64,000 nt of DNA from Trichoplax sp. H2. Lineage: Eukaryota; Placozoa; Uniplacotomia; Trichoplacea. This document shows, in pieces, positions 1 through 12,975 of this stretch (position 1 is its first letter; the number at the start of each line of letters is the position of its first letter). The notes below the pieces were generated by a model, which ran no database searches, was not told where the DNA came from, and saw nothing but the letters and a program-made list of their open reading frames with translations. The stretch covers positions 310,001 through 374,000 of the forward strand of contig NOWV01000063.1 of assembly GCA_003344405.1 (NCBI GenBank). The letters are read 5' to 3'. The translations under genes and the position numbers were made by a program.

Positions 1-152
1 GCCTATCTGCTTAGATTTTGTCATATTCTGTGTATTTGTTTAGTGCAAATATAAATATAAATTATAAAATGTAATTATTATTTAGATGCATGGAAGCATT
101 CTTGTGAGTCATATAAGTAAAAACTAACTTAAATACTTTTATACGATTTCAG

Positions 153-829
153 AAATGTAGATACAAATATTGTCCCTGCTTTGGAATTGCTTAACGATCA
201 TGAGTCCATTATTGATCCTATACAGGTTCATAGTAGTTTAGATTGTCTATATAATGAAGTGACAACATGTCAACCTTAACTTTACTAATTGATATATTAA
301 AACTGATTTTATAGGCTTTACAGCTAATACCTGAAGATTGGTCTATAGGTGCCATATGTAAATTTTTGAAATACTCGGTTCGTTCTAGCATGAATTCTGC
401 AAGGATGCTTAAAGTTGAGCGCGGATTATCATATGTAGAAAATGTACAGGTATCTTGATAAATACGCAGATGAATCTCTAATGCCTTAACATACAACAGT
501 ATTTCGTACTTTATGAATTAACCTGGTATTCTTTAATTGCTTTGAAATTTTTTAGACAAAGCATGCTTACCGTAGTACCGTAAATCTTACAGCTGTAAAG
601 ATCACGGATGATAGGTACAGTATTAGAATAGTATAATGTAAATGATATCGTTCTGGGGGTTAAATGGAAATTTTTGTTTTATTTCAGAATATGTCAGGTA
701 TGCAATAGACCAATTGGTGAGTCTAAATTTGTGAGATATCCCAATGGTGTTATTGCGCATTTATCCTGTTCAAGAAGTAAAAATATTTGTCCCGTTACGG
801 GAAAAAATTTTTGTAAGGAGGAAATGTGA
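153..829 (+). CDS. TGFBRAP1: TGFBRAP1/VPS3-like protein, C-terminal four exons (gene runs off the left edge)
   Basis: Exons 153-225, 315-449, 556-614 and 688-829 join in phase (all GT-AG) and encode the last ~135 residues, ending at TGA 827-829. The protein reads through PALELLNDH, then LIPEDWSIGAICKFL, then ICQVCNRPIG and FVRYPNG. This matches the end of TGFBRAP1/VPS3 in order and spacing: helical repeats, the IxPxDW motif of the Vps39-type C-terminal domain, and a final Cys-x-x-Cys/His-Cys ribbon. Family members tether Rab5-positive early endosomes as the VPS3-like subunit of CORVET and, in vertebrates, bind TGF-beta receptors and SMAD4. The CNH and clathrin-repeat parts lie left of base 153, outside the window or in exons I cannot see. 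The next gene downstream converges on it from the other strand. Confidence 0.85.
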
Positions 830-3800
830 TGTAGCAATTGATTGATTTAATACTATTTCTGAATGGACATCTCATGGCCTAGGTGTATTGTGCATGTTAT
901 AATCAATGCAATACTCTGCAAATATAGCTAATACCTTAAATCGTATAAATAGAAAAATATACTTGATAAAGGAAAATTTTTTTAGCACAGTTTAAACTAT
1001 GATATGCACTGCGCATTTACTATTTTTAAATTCTACATGTATTTCGGCTACTGTAGATTTTCGAGTTCTTTCTTTTCAGTAATAGGTTTAAGAAGATTAG
1101 CAAATATAAATCAGTTTTATAATGTCTTATTCGAGAGAATTTATTTTATGTTAAGTTGTATTATAGTCAAAACGATATCTGTAAATCCGAAATATAATGT
1201 ATGTTTACTATGATGCAGCCCATTTAGATATACAGTATATAAGCATTACTATTGTGATATAATTCAGATTTTTTACTTGTAAACATATATGAATTAGTTA
1301 CTTGGCCCTTGTAATGAATGCATTATAATTTAAATAAAAGAATATTTGTAGATACCTTTATAATTAATATTAGCGAGTAAAAAAGGCACAAGTATACTAA
1401 GCGTATTTTATGTAATGCAAGGGGTCAGAGAAAAATTTTTCCAATTTTTAGGTCTATACTAGTTATAAATCGAAATTTGTAACGCGAGAAAAAATTTAAT
1501 TATTACAGAAACTAAACACTACGAGCCTACTGTCAGGTTTGTTCTCTCAACATCTACCTAGCTTAGAGCACGACTCTAAATACTGACGATCTCCTATCGT
1601 CAGGGGGAACAGTAACCACTAGTCTCTCTTTTGATAAAACTGAACCCAAACTTTATTGAAAAGTCTGTCAATTTATAGTAAATCGACATAAACATTAATT
1701 ATACAATAGTTTGTAGATAATATTATACATACAGCTGGGCAGTTATCTCTTAAAAACGTGTAAAACGCCATGGATAGATTAATCTTAACACATTCTCAGG
1801 CAAGTTATCTCATCGAAACCATGTTTACGATAGCGGCGCAAAAGTTACTCCGTAACAATTGTGGATACTAATTTAGTGCCGGTAAAGTTAATCGATTTTC
1901 GAACTCGCTTTAATAATTAATTTTTAATCAACTACAGTATCATACGGCACTAGTGAAATTTTCTAATCTAACAAATATAAATGAATAATACTTAAATTTA
2001 GGTAATTTTATCACTAAAGTATTTATTGCTATACGTTAAGATATTATGACAGTTCTTTGTACCGGGCATCATCAAACACATCGATGCACGCGTAGAATTT
2101 GCTTAACGGGTAATCTAAAGATCTTATTTTCTAATATTTTAACTGCAAATGCTGTACGTAGTATCTCCTAGACTCTTTCTTCTCTGTAATTCTATTATAG
2201 ATGAAAGAAATAGTTTTTAAATTTGAAGAAGACATAAGCGCAAGGACTCTTTTGATAATTAATGAAAAGAAGCCTTTTCCTTTAGATTTTCTAGAAGTCC
2301 TCAAAGAAAATGTTTTCAACGATATTAATATTTAGACCCTAAGATATGATATAATTTGGTGACAAGTTTTCCTCTTAAAGAAATATTACAGTAAATTAGA
2401 AGATTCATTAAAGTTAGTTTTTAATCACTTCTCAACTAATACATTAAACAGATACAGTAAATTGTTAGTAATAATCGCTAATAGAGTTCATAGACGTAGT
2501 TATTCAAACTCATTTAAATAGCAACAATATCTAAGTTACTGCCGATGATATGGATTGTATGAGTATCGAATAATGTTATCGCACTTCGGTAATATCCACC
2601 ATGTTTCGTTTGCTACAATTTAAGTTCCGAAGTTATTTCGCCATTTCTAAATTTATGTTGAGTTAGCTTGCAAGTTAGTAATATTAATCATGAAATATGA
2701 ATATAATATCATCAAATTAATATACTAAAAAGATAAATGACTACTCTGTATACGAGGGTATAACTATAATCATATACTGTACATAATAGAAGCTGGCATT
2801 AACCCCTAGTAGTTAGAACTTTAATAATGAGAATAATTAATAAGTACAATAGTAGCAAGCTTGCGAACTACTAACGTTAATGCTAATTAGCGCATTCATA
2901 TTTTTGCAAACTGTTAAATGTACGTACAGTAGTACTTTCTCTAGAATTATGATCATTTTCCATGCTAATAATTAATAAATATCGATACTAACAATGTGAT
3001 ATCTAGCTATTATGAACAAATTATTGTCTACTTATAATTATTTATAAATTACAGCTACTGGAACTGCCTATCTATCGAAAACGATTTTTCGAGCAACTGC
3101 ATATGCGTTTATATACGAATAGAATAATAAATAATAATGGTAGATTATAGATTCTTTGTCGTGACTACACCTGTTCGAGGTCTGGATTACAACGCATCTA
3201 TCCTATACTACAAAAAATAAAATGCAGGTTTACTAAATGCTTGCCGTTGAAAGATGAAGCATTTTAATTGGCAAGTAAGTATATAAAATGCAGCAGTTAT
3301 TCAATAAAAGCCAGGCTGCTTCTCTATAATTATAATTTAAAGACTAAATAACCTCGCCAATCTTTAGTTTCAAACATAGTTTATAAGCAAGTCATTTCTA
3401 CATTCGTGCATCACACCATAACTTTAGAAATTTGTAGCCCGAAATTAACATAAACTTAAAACGGTCATACAGTGACAAGTGACGAACCCTAATGACGAGT
3501 ATAGTTTATGCATACGATCGAAGTTCTAAATAAATTTACCTTATTTCTATAGACCAATTTTTAAGAGTACTATAAGATTAAATAATTTGCAACGGATTCA
3601 GAATTATAACTAAAGCTGTTCCCTAGTGAACAGGTTGAACTAACAGTAAAGCCTATTTATGCTCTTTGGCAGCGATATACATTGACAATCCTATCAAATT
3701 TATCCATGTTATATGATTATATAGCATCAGAAAAGATATTACAATCAAAGGATTAGGAAAGCACCTATTTCAAAATTTGATGTACTTAAGTTGGTTGAAT

Positions 3801-3981
3801 AAAAATAATATTCTTTAGAATGTAATAAAAAATGTGCTTCGGAGACAATTGTATTTACAATGTTGCTAGTGAATAAAATCAATTATAATTTGCTGTCTTC
3901 AGTTTCTTTTTGACCTAATTAGAGAAGATTGATTCGTAAAATAATCATAGTGCAGCTAAGCCTCATTGGGCGGCCATAGGA
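830..3981. other. Intergenic, convergent 3' flanks
   Basis: This lies between the convergent TGFBRAP1-like (+) and CSP (-) genes. I read both strands for exon-like segments and found only short, stop-bounded frames without recognisable motifs. It should include both 3' UTRs. No array, RNA gene or mobile element is visible. Confidence 0.55.
1333..1338 (+). terminator. AATAAA poly(A) signal, TGFBRAP1-like gene
   Basis: A canonical AATAAA hexamer lies about 500 bp after the TGA at 827-829. It is the first clear hexamer downstream on this strand, so it is the likely 3' end signal, although the motif is common in AT-rich DNA. Confidence 0.4.
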
Positions 3982-5229
3982 TTAGTTATCAACAGTTCCG
4001 TAACTACCTCGTGGTTCAGCAATTATCGGAGCATTAGAATTAATATTAGGTTGATCATCCTCTTCGTATAATTGAGAACGTTCATCGGCTGAACACTCTC
4101 CCTCTTCAGGTTCAGCTTTAGCGCATTTTCCACAACAACAATTGCAGCAACAGCACAAGCAGCAGCAACACCAACAACCAGTCAGGATTGTGCAAACTCC
4201 GAATAAGACCTAAAATTATCGGATGAAAATGTAAAGGAATTCAATAAAATCCTCAGCTTGGTTACTAAACACTGTAAATTTTTATTGTGCATGAAGTGCA
4301 ATTGTCTATTTCAACTTTAATAAAAGCCAGTCAAAATCAATTTAACTCTTACATACTGTACGTAACATAAAATATACATATTTAATCAACGCTTATATCC
4401 TAAATGGTAACTATTCTTAAATACCATACCTTAAACCAAGTACTGTCCATCATCATGTACGTTTTAACGTTCTATATCGAAAATTGAAAGCAAATGTAAT
4501 ATTTAAACTGATGAATAATCAATGCTACATAACGCATTCATAGATATTCAAAAAGATACACTTTTAGGCAATACGTTGTATCTATAACTACAATTATGGC
4601 TATTCAATCGAGATAGATGTACAGGATTTATTTCAGCTGATAGCGATTTAGTATGTGAATTTTTACAGAAGTTTATTATTCTACATTGTCATAAACACTA
4701 AAAGTTTACCTCCTCTCCAATTTGCTCGGCTAAGAAAAGTCCCATCATGCCATATTTATCATAGATTTCTTTCAAGCTAGGGTTTGAAAGAACCTGATTG
4801 GCTTGATTGATTTCTTTAAACTGCAATTAATACATAAAAATACTAAAACTAATGAAAATAAAAATTAAAGCATCCCTCTGCAAAATTTTCCGAGAAAGTA
4901 ATTATCCACCATAGTATAGTAACGAATCTCACCCTATCTGCAGCATTTGGATCATTCAGGTTTTTGTCAGGGTGATGTTTAAGAGACATCTGCAAATATA
5001 ATTTGATAGCATAAATGTTAGGAAAATTGCTAAAATAGTAACGGAGGGGATTGTAGTGATAACGAGCAGTTTTACTATATAATCGATAAGTATTATTAAA
5101 ATGGGTAGACCGATACAAAAAACAAGTAGAATGAACCTTTTTATACGCTTTCCTGATCTCTTCTTCTGTTGCTCCTTTCTCCAATCCCAACACCTTATAG
5201 TAGGAGTCATCATTGGTACTAAAAAACAT
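3982..5229 (-). CDS. DNAJC5: Cysteine string protein (DnaJ family C, CSP/DNAJC5-like)
   Basis: Exons in transcript order: 5229-5137, 4989-4933, 4820-4710, 4471-4430, 4209-3982; 177 residues (human CSP-alpha has 198). A J domain spans about residues 9-75, with the HPD tripeptide in MSLKHHPDKNLND and the frame YDKYGMMGLF. A linker NVKTYMMM follows. The cysteine string CWCCCCLCCCNCCCGKC is the palmitoylated membrane anchor of the family. The tail is acidic and ends in GSYGTVDN. CSPs recruit Hsc70 and SGT on secretory vesicles to chaperone SNAREs such as SNAP-25. The start ATG opens directly into the J domain, and every junction keeps frame, so the model is complete. Assignment to DNAJC5 rather than another J protein rests on the cysteine string. 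Confidence 0.95.
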
Positions 5230-6249
5230 AATCGTAAGTTCATACTTGACCTAAAGAATTATATACAGTCTCAATTAAGCTAATGAATGGGCTTAAAATA
5301 AGGGTAGGAAATTTACAGTGCTGTATACGTTACGGTTGAATACGTACGCGCAGTTTGATATTGTGGATGCAGGAAAGCAGTCATGAGAACAGCTAAATCA
5401 ATATAATGGACTGTAACTCTGTAAGCATTGTAAACGATCAGCAACGTAGCTGGTAGTCGGCCTAGTAATAATAATTTATTTACTGTGTTTGGACTCACAT
5501 CGGAAAATGATACAAACATCAGTTGGGCACTGTAGATGGGGGAATTTGCAATAAGAAAACAGCTAAATCAATGTCATCTAGTTATAATTCTCGATTAAGT
5601 CAGAAGAGTAATGGCCAGCTAAGCGGCAAGCAATTAGCCTAACGATCGATTTACTGTACATTGAGAATCTGAAGAAAGTATTGCATAATAAGATCAAATT
5701 GTCAGCCAATTTTACTTTGCGTATAGGATAGAATTGCGCTTGTGAAGGATCGATCACAGGCGGCCAACTGGAGTTTATCCTACTGAATACAACGTACAAT
5801 TTTAGGTCATGTACTGTATATTCGTCCGAGTGAAATCCTAAAGCCTATCATTACTTAGTCATGGACTATTAAATACTACTATCGTACAATATTGCAAGGA
5901 CTTTGATTAATAAACGGGAAGTCTTTGGACTGGACCTCCAGAACCCCGGACGCGATGCCCCTTGAGTTGAAATTGCCCGTACGGTTTTTGCATTTTGTCC
6001 GAAGGAAAACTACCCAAACAATAGGCTGTGTAATACTATACAGTAGAGGATACGGTAAACATGGAGGCTAACCTATGTGTAGAGTAGTGTCCTGCATTTT
6101 AGCATGCTGTGGGATGCCCGCGCAGAAAAGGATCCACCATATGATTCATTTTGACGATATTTAGAAACACGAGCGATTTGCTATGTCAGTAGATACTGCC
6201 CTACTATTGCACAATTGGTTATCAAGAGATGAATGTAAAATATTAAACC
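5230..6249. other. Intergenic, upstream of the CSP gene
   Basis: This holds the presumed CSP promoter and 5' UTR next to base 5230. Open frames here (around 5313-5519 and 5578-5799) show no domain and no splice continuity with a gene. A short phrase, AACAGCTAAATCAAT, occurs twice, near 5390 and 5560. Confidence 0.45.
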
Positions 6250-6892
6250 GGATCAAGTGCATTATGTCTATGATATCGTATAAGAAGAAGAGGACTGGCA
6301 CAATCATGAGTACATTCCACCGGGCCCCTGTCTATCCTCTTAATTTCGACAACTGCTATTGAACAATTTCTCTATGCTTCCAGACTACTATAAAAGTATA
6401 CAGTATATACGTAGGTAGTACACTAGTAGTAGGAAAAATGATGAAATAATGGTACTAAAGAAATTCAGCGCATTATGTTTATGATATCGTATAAGAAGAA
6501 GAGGACTAGCACAATAATGACTCCATCCTACCGGGCCCTGTCCATCCTCTTAATTTCGACAACTGCTATTGAACAATTTCTCGATGCTTCCAGACTACTA
6601 TAAAAGTATACAGTATATACGTAGGTAGTACACTAGTAGTAGGGAAAATGATGAAATAATGGTACTAAAGAAATTCAGCGCATTATGTTTATGATATCGT
6701 ATAAGAAAAAGAGGACTAGCATAATAATGACTCCATCCTACCGGGCCCTGTCCATCCTCTTAATTTCGACAACTGCTATTGAACAATTTCTCGATGTCTA
6801 AAGACTACTATAGAAGTATACAGTATTTAAGTGCATTAAGTAGTACACTAGTAGTAGGAAAAATGATGAAATCATTGTACTAAAGAAATTGA
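6250..6892. repeat. ~210-bp tandem repeat, three copies
   Basis: Copies begin with GCATTATG at 6259, 6470 and 6680, giving spacings of 211 and 210 bp. All three share GATATCGTATAAGAA, CCGGGCCC, CTTAATTTCGACAACTGC and the run ACACTAGTAGTAGG. Differences are single bases and short indels, and the last copy has diverged at its 3' end. No frame stays open through the unit, so it looks like satellite-type DNA. Confidence 0.9.
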
Positions 6893-8119
6893 TCATTGGT
6901 TTGAATTAATTCAATATCCAAACACACTGTTGCTACTAAAATCATCTATAGTAGACGCGTATAGCATACTGTACAATGTTCCATCATGATTCACGTATTG
7001 TAAAAGGCGGAGTTGGATGTCTTCAAGTTTGAATTAGGATGATTAAAGCTTCTCCCTTTGAAGGGATAGAAAGTTCAATGATGACTATCATACAGAATAC
7101 GCTATGATACAGTTCTAGTTGATAGCGCTTTCGCTGCCACTATGACTTGAGTATTCAATCTTAATATGCTATAGGAAGCCATCATCACTGGCCTTCCGTG
7201 CCGGTTCTTCAAAGTGAACAGTACAAGCGGCAGATTACCTTTCTTATCCAATACTAAACGACAGCGAAACCGTAGCAATAAAACAAGCGCATCAATACAT
7301 TACTCTACTTCTAAACTTCTAAACTTACGATAGATTTTTGGTTCGAGAATGGAAATCGTCTGCCTTCATGTTGTCACAGCGTCAGATAGAATCTACTTGT
7401 GAGGAAAAGAAAGACTACAGAAAAACCCTGCACACCTGCAGTTCTTTCTGCAATTCTGCTTTCGTTGTTTTGCTGTGATGGCACTCCACGACACCGTAAA
7501 CGCTATATTGGTACGGTACCACTTCAGTACTGACTACCACCATTTCAGTGTGAGTGACTGCGCAACCACGCAGTGGTATGTCTGTATGGCAGTCTGTCCA
7601 ATAAAAATACCACGGTGCACTGCGTGATCAACTCGTAATACCGGTCTAAAGGTTCTCCTGTACTGTACGGTACCAGCAAGGAATCTATCCACAGTATGCA
7701 CAGTTTACTGTGCATATGTAGTGTCATACTATACGGAGAAGACGGCCATCAAGAAGTGAGCCAATTACCAATACTACAATATAGTGTCTATAAACGTAGC
7801 TAGTATGACAGTGTACAGTATAACTGCTGCATATGAGAAAAATCAATTTGGACACACTTATTTAGCAAGTCAATCTGTATCCAGTTCGATGCTATTCATT
7901 TTACGCCGTCTAGGATTAAACGATGGAAAATTTTTCAATCCATCTTTGTCATATCAAAACAGATACTTTACTGCATTGGATTGATTTGACGGTGTAAAGA
8001 TACATTACTGCATTGGATGAATTAGCAATTTAGCATTGATAACTGCAAAGTATTCAAATCATCCTGATAATATCTACACTGATATTGTTTCCATCCCTAC
8101 TCACATTGTACAGCGCTAC
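6893..8119. other. Intergenic between two tandem arrays
   Basis: No coding exon is recognised. Scattered GTAC-type palindromes (for example near 7500-7700) and one degenerate copy of the following array, TACTTTACTGCATTGG near 7970, are visible. Confidence 0.4.
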
Positions 8120-8590
8120 AGATACTTTACTGCATTGGATTAATTTGACGGTGTATAGGATTGAACACTGCAAAGTATTCAAATCACCCTGGTAATATCT
8201 ACATTGATATACAGATACTTTACTGCATTGGATTAATTTGAAGGTGTAGAGGATTGAACACTGCAAACTATTCAATTCACCCTAGTAATATCGACATTGA
8301 TATTGTTTCCATCCCTACTCACATTGTACAGCGCTACAGATACTTTACTGCATTGGATTAATTTGATGGTGTAGAGGATTGAACACTGCAAACTATTCAA
8401 ATCACCCTAGTAATATCTACATTCGATATTGTTTCCATCCCTACTCACATTGTACAGCGCTACAGATACTTTACTGCATTGGATTAATTTGAAGGTGTAT
8501 AGGATTGAACACTGCAAACTATTCAAATCACCCTAGTAATATCTACATTCGATATTGTTTCCATCCCTACTCATATTGTACAGTACTGTA
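8120..8590. repeat. ~125-bp tandem repeat, about four copies
   Basis: The anchor GATACTTTACTGCATTGG occurs at 8121, 8214, 8339 and 8464, giving spacings of 93, 125 and 125 bp. Each full unit contains TTGAACACTGCAAA, ATCACCCTAGTAATAT and TTTCCATCCCTACTCA. The first interval lacks the last ~32 bp of the unit (the TTTCCATCCC segment). No conserved reading frame runs through the unit. Confidence 0.9.
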
Positions 8591-10587
8591 CAGCGGTAAA
8601 TTGTCCGCATCAAATTGTTTTAGACCGACAATAATGCTTTAGTTAGCCGCTTGTCAGCTGATTTCTTGAATTTCATTTTTTTGGGGGTGGGAGAATTATC
8701 GGGATCAACTCGGAAGTACAAATCGAGTCCCTACAGGCTACAGTATACAGTAGTAGTATGCGTAGCGCAACAACTTTCTCTTCATCAAATTTCTCAATGG
8801 GGTGAATCTGTATTATGCAGATTATATAATTAGTACTGTACATATTTGTTGTTTTGTTTTTATTTATTTTTCTTCTGAAGTACTTACTTTTACGATGACA
8901 AATTGACCACACCAGAGAAATGAGAAGATTGATCAATGCAATTTTTGATTTATTTTATTTTGTAGGACTACTGTAATCATGCACTGTACGAATGCTATCC
9001 TTTTTAAACTGCCGCCATTACAGTACTGTGGATATCGAATTATATTTTAACTGTCAATTCTCATTCTTGGATAAATTCAACGGATTGAATTCATTATTTC
9101 CAACCATTTTTATCCATATTTTTATCCCAATCGTTTTACTAATTCAATACACGTACTACGTATTCATTGTACTGTACAGTCCTATAATTTAGTGAATCCT
9201 GACAATGCTCATTTTGGTAGTACCAGTAGTGTACACTGAAAAGTAGTTGCAATTTACAGTTAAGACGAATTCATAGATTGCCATCATCGAGGTATACGTA
9301 CGTATACCATATATGAATAAGATCATTATCCCACCTTGCTTACTTAGCAAGTTCAACCAAATTAAAATTATATAGGCATACACACAACAAATTAGCAAGG
9401 TAAGGTAGGATCATTCAACCCCAGGTCCAAATTAAGAATTTCATGGATGGATGACACAGTATTATAGCGGATCGTACTTACGTACTATGATACGACGTGA
9501 ATAAAATGAATCCATCGATAATAATTAATCTCCAGCAATATACGCTACAACATATGCTGAAGTATTAAATTAATCTTTCCTTTTCTTTGTGGTTTAGCAT
9601 TATCATCGTTATAATCAAGCTGTGGTAACTGTTGTATAATGTACGTACACTGTCCCGTGTAAGACATCAGAAAACTTTCGTCATCAAGCTGATATCCAGT
9701 TGCTAAAAGTAAGCAAGTAAATTCTCACTAAATGATCACATTTATTCGATACCATTAAAAACATATTTATTCAAAGCCCAATGACAAATAAAGTGGTACG
9801 TATATTAATTAATTATTTATGAGGATGCAACTACCGAATTTAAAAAAATTCTGTAGGAAAAATGCTTATTCATGTAATATCCAATAAGAATTCAAGACCA
9901 GACTGGACTAAAACGAATGCTAATTCAACATTTACGGATAGTTTTATTTTTAATGCGAGTCCCTGATTCAAGCTCATTCGACTCGTCTCAAGAAAAATGG
10001 TAAATAGGAGCGTAGAAATCATTAAGCTATTCCAAGCACGAGTATATCCATTACGTCTTAAATCGATACTCTGCAATCGAACATCCTTGTACTAGGTTCT
10101 TACAGTCAGAGATACGCTACTCTTTTATTTTCCCTTGCTTGACACTTTGTACTAGGTTCTTACAGTCAGAGATAAACTACTCTTTTAATTTTCTCTTGCT
10201 TGAAATTGCACTACAACCTTCCTACGCAATCGTTGAACTCTAATAGCATAAGCCTTACAAGTCACTACTGCGCGTAGGACACCAACTCGGTTCAGTAAAA
10301 ACCTGAGTGCATACATACTGCGACAAAACGTGCTTGCTACAATTATTGAAAGAATATGGAACTTCTATGGAACGACAAGCTAAAGAGTTGAAAAATAATA
10401 AAATAACAATTATCATAAAAGTTCCAGCTACGAAATAGCGTATAGTATATTGACGTACACTATTTTATAACAAGATACGTATTCCTGATTGTTAATTCTT
10501 GTAAAAGTTCACGCAGTGACATGAGCCACTACTATAGTAATAAGATATTTTTAAAACATTATATCCCCATTTACTAAAATGAGGTAT
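8591..10587. other. Intergenic, downstream of the PDZ gene
   Basis: No gene is recognised on either strand. It contains many short GTAC/ACTGTAC palindromes and a 60-bp direct duplication near 10.1 kb, and should include the 3' UTR of the PDZ gene next to 10588. Confidence 0.45.
10087..10206. repeat. 60-bp direct duplication
   Basis: The phrase TGTACTAGGTTCTTACAGTC begins near 10088 and again exactly 60 bp later. Both copies continue with AGAGATA, a CTACTCTTTTA tract and TTGCTTGA. The copies differ at only a few positions, which suggests a recent event. Confidence 0.9.
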
Positions 10588-12483
10588 TTAAAGCATATTA
10601 AGATTGTCAACTTTAAATTGCCAATTGCCATCAAAGGTTGGCAGGCTCTTTGAAATTTTGGACAGAAGACGTTCTTTGTTTTCGAAAACAAGCTCATTTG
10701 CTGCTACCGGAGCGAAATTGTTAGTAATCACTCTTGTGTCATCATCCAATTTTTTATCCGTCACTACAAACATTATAGTATCTCCACCAGCTTTTACAAT
10801 TTGTATAACTTCTGGATGACTCAAATTCTCCACGTTCTTGCCGTTAGCTTCTAGAACGCGGTCACCATTTCGAAGACCCGCTTGATCAGCAACGCCATCA
10901 GGTGTAACAGCTTGGATGAAATTACCACGGCGTCCTTTTTCGCATTGCAAGCTGAAACCAAAACCTTTGGCTCCACGACGCAAGGTAACTTCTCTTCTTG
11001 ATGAATCAATGTCATTTCTATTCTGAGCGGGTGTAGCCTCTGATTCCTCCGCTTTCTCAGCAACAACATCGGCAACAACTGCAGCAGCAACTGTTGTAGC
11101 TGCAGCCTCTTCTTCAACTTGTTTACTTGTAGGAGCTGGAGCAGCAGCAGCAGCAGCAGGAGCTACAGATTCAATCGCTGCAGCACTAGTAGCAACACCT
11201 AGTGCAGCATCAGCGGAGACGTTAGAAGTTTGTGCAATGAACGGAGTTTCGCCCAGGTCACATACTACAAATGTTAAAGAATCGCCGGCCTCCTTAATAA
11301 CTTGAACAATCTCCGCATGGTTAAAGGTTTCTACGTTCAGACCATTGACTTCAATCAAGTAATCGTCATTCTTTAAACCAGCTTGTTCCGCAGGTAGTCC
11401 ACTTTCAATGTTTTGAATGGTGTGGCCACGACGCCCGAGTAAACCTTGTACGGTAAACCCAAAACCGAGTTGTCCTTTACGGATGGTTATTGCTCTTGTG
11501 CCATTAAATGTGAAGATAGAGGGTTCTGCCTTGGCGGCTGATCCATTAGTAGCATTACCATTGGTGGTTTGGGTAGTAGAATCTACCAGCAAAAGTGTAA
11601 CTTTATCACCGCCACTTTTAATAATTTTAACCACATCATTAGTAGTAAGATTTTGAACGTTTGTTCCGTTAATTTCAACAGCGCGATCACCGACTGCTAT
11701 ACCAGCCATTTCCGACGGGCTGCCGCTTGCCACTTGTGTCACGATATGGCCCCTTCGATTGCCATCATCTCGAAGGGTAAAGCCAAAGCTAAGCCCCGAC
11801 GAACGTTCAATGCTTATTAATCTCTTGCTACTTACAGTTGTAACTGTAGTCGACGAAGTGGTCATTGAAGCAGAAGTTGAAACGGATGTAGTTACATTTC
11901 TTCTTCTTGCGGCATCCTCATTGTCAGCGACTAAGAATAAAATCTGGTTGCCACCGCTTTTAATGAGAGTAACCACATCGGCATGCTGTTTGTCTTCAAC
12001 ATTGATGGAGTTGATTTCAATAACATAATCATTGGCTTTTAAACCGGCTGCTTCTGCAGCGCCGCCGGCATCTACGTTCTGGATATAATGTCCAGATTTA
12101 CCAGCTACGCGATGAATACTAAAGCCGTAGCCGGTTGCTGCTCGTGTAACCGTCAAGATTCTTATACCTGGTAGAGTAGCAAGAGTATATTATGATAAGA
12201 GTCCATTAATTAAGAGCGTTAAAATAATATACGCTACTACAAGACTATTTTACCATATTAACTTCCTAATTTAGTATCACTAATACAATAATCACTAATC
12301 TAATCCTATTTTCATTCTACTTCCTATGTAATATAATTGCTTTCATGCTATCAAGAATAGGATTATTGTCATTTCCACGTTAAAAAAATATTTTTCCGCT
12401 ACTCTACTTGACAAGAAAACGTGACATTATCCATATTTTACTGTAGTCTACATGTTTTTTTTACCTGGTGCTATTTCGGTCAT
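10588..12483 (-). CDS. Four-PDZ scaffold protein, NHERF/PDZK1-like
   Basis: Two exons: 12483-12465 (MTEIAPG) and 12167-10588, joined in phase; 531 residues. Four PDZ domains lie at about residues 10-89, 121-201, 230-310 and 397-477. Their peptide-binding loops read GYGFSI, FGFTL, FGFTV and FGFSL, and each is followed by a GHxIQ/GHIVTQ strand and a G(D/N)D/GD-x-x-xEINGxNV strand, which points to class I type C-terminal ligands. A Ser/Thr-rich linker separates domains 1 and 2, and an Ala/Glu-rich linker separates 3 and 4. NHERF and PDZK1 proteins cluster transporters and receptors at apical membranes. The number of PDZ domains fits PDZK1, but I do not see a clear ezrin-binding tail, so orthology is left open. 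The start exon was chosen because it is the only in-phase ATG exon before the TTG-initiated open frame. Confidence 0.85.
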
Positions 12484-12654
12484 TTTGAAAGTTATCTTTC
12501 TGATGTTTTCGGATGTGCGAAATGAATCTACGATGCCAAACTTCAAACTGATCACTCGTTAATGGCCAGGATCGCAAGAATATTCCAGCGCTACTAACAA
12601 CGAAGCCTTACCTTGTATTAGTCGGCTGAATAAGGGGCAGGGTAACATTAACAC

Positions 12655-12905
12655 AATGTACATTGTATACTGAGTACAGTACAGTAAGTTATCAAGGATC
12701 GATCACGCCCAGTTCGGAAGCATTCCATTGGATATTATATTATTACCATTTACCGCACCCATATACAGTACATTGTACTGTACTCAGTGTACTGTAGGAA
12801 GACACAAGATAATACAGTACAGTACTGTACAATACAGACTGATACAGTACTGTACAGTACACTGTACAGTACTGTAGTGTACTGTACTCAGTGTACAGTA
12901 CTGTA
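12655..12905. repeat. Dense cluster of GTAC / CAGTACTG palindromes
   Basis: Overlapping runs of ACTGTACAGT, TACAGTACTGTA and GTACTCAGTGTAC alternate for about 250 bp. Most are perfect or near-perfect self-complementary words, so each could extrude a small cruciform or hairpin. The same vocabulary recurs at 14380-14640 and more sparsely elsewhere in the window. Confidence 0.85.
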
Positions 12906-12946
12906 CCAAAACCTTTGTTTCTGCTCCAAAACAGAGTCTAAAATGA

Positions 12947-12975
12947 ATTAATTAATTAATTAATTAATTAATTAT
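12947..12975. repeat. ATTA tetranucleotide microsatellite
   Basis: About seven perfect units of ATTA lie just after the palindrome cluster. Confidence 0.9.

Noticed and set aside
10604-12028. Plus-strand and second minus-strand frames inside the PDZ gene
   Set aside because: Shadows of the PDZ coding strand; no domain of their own.
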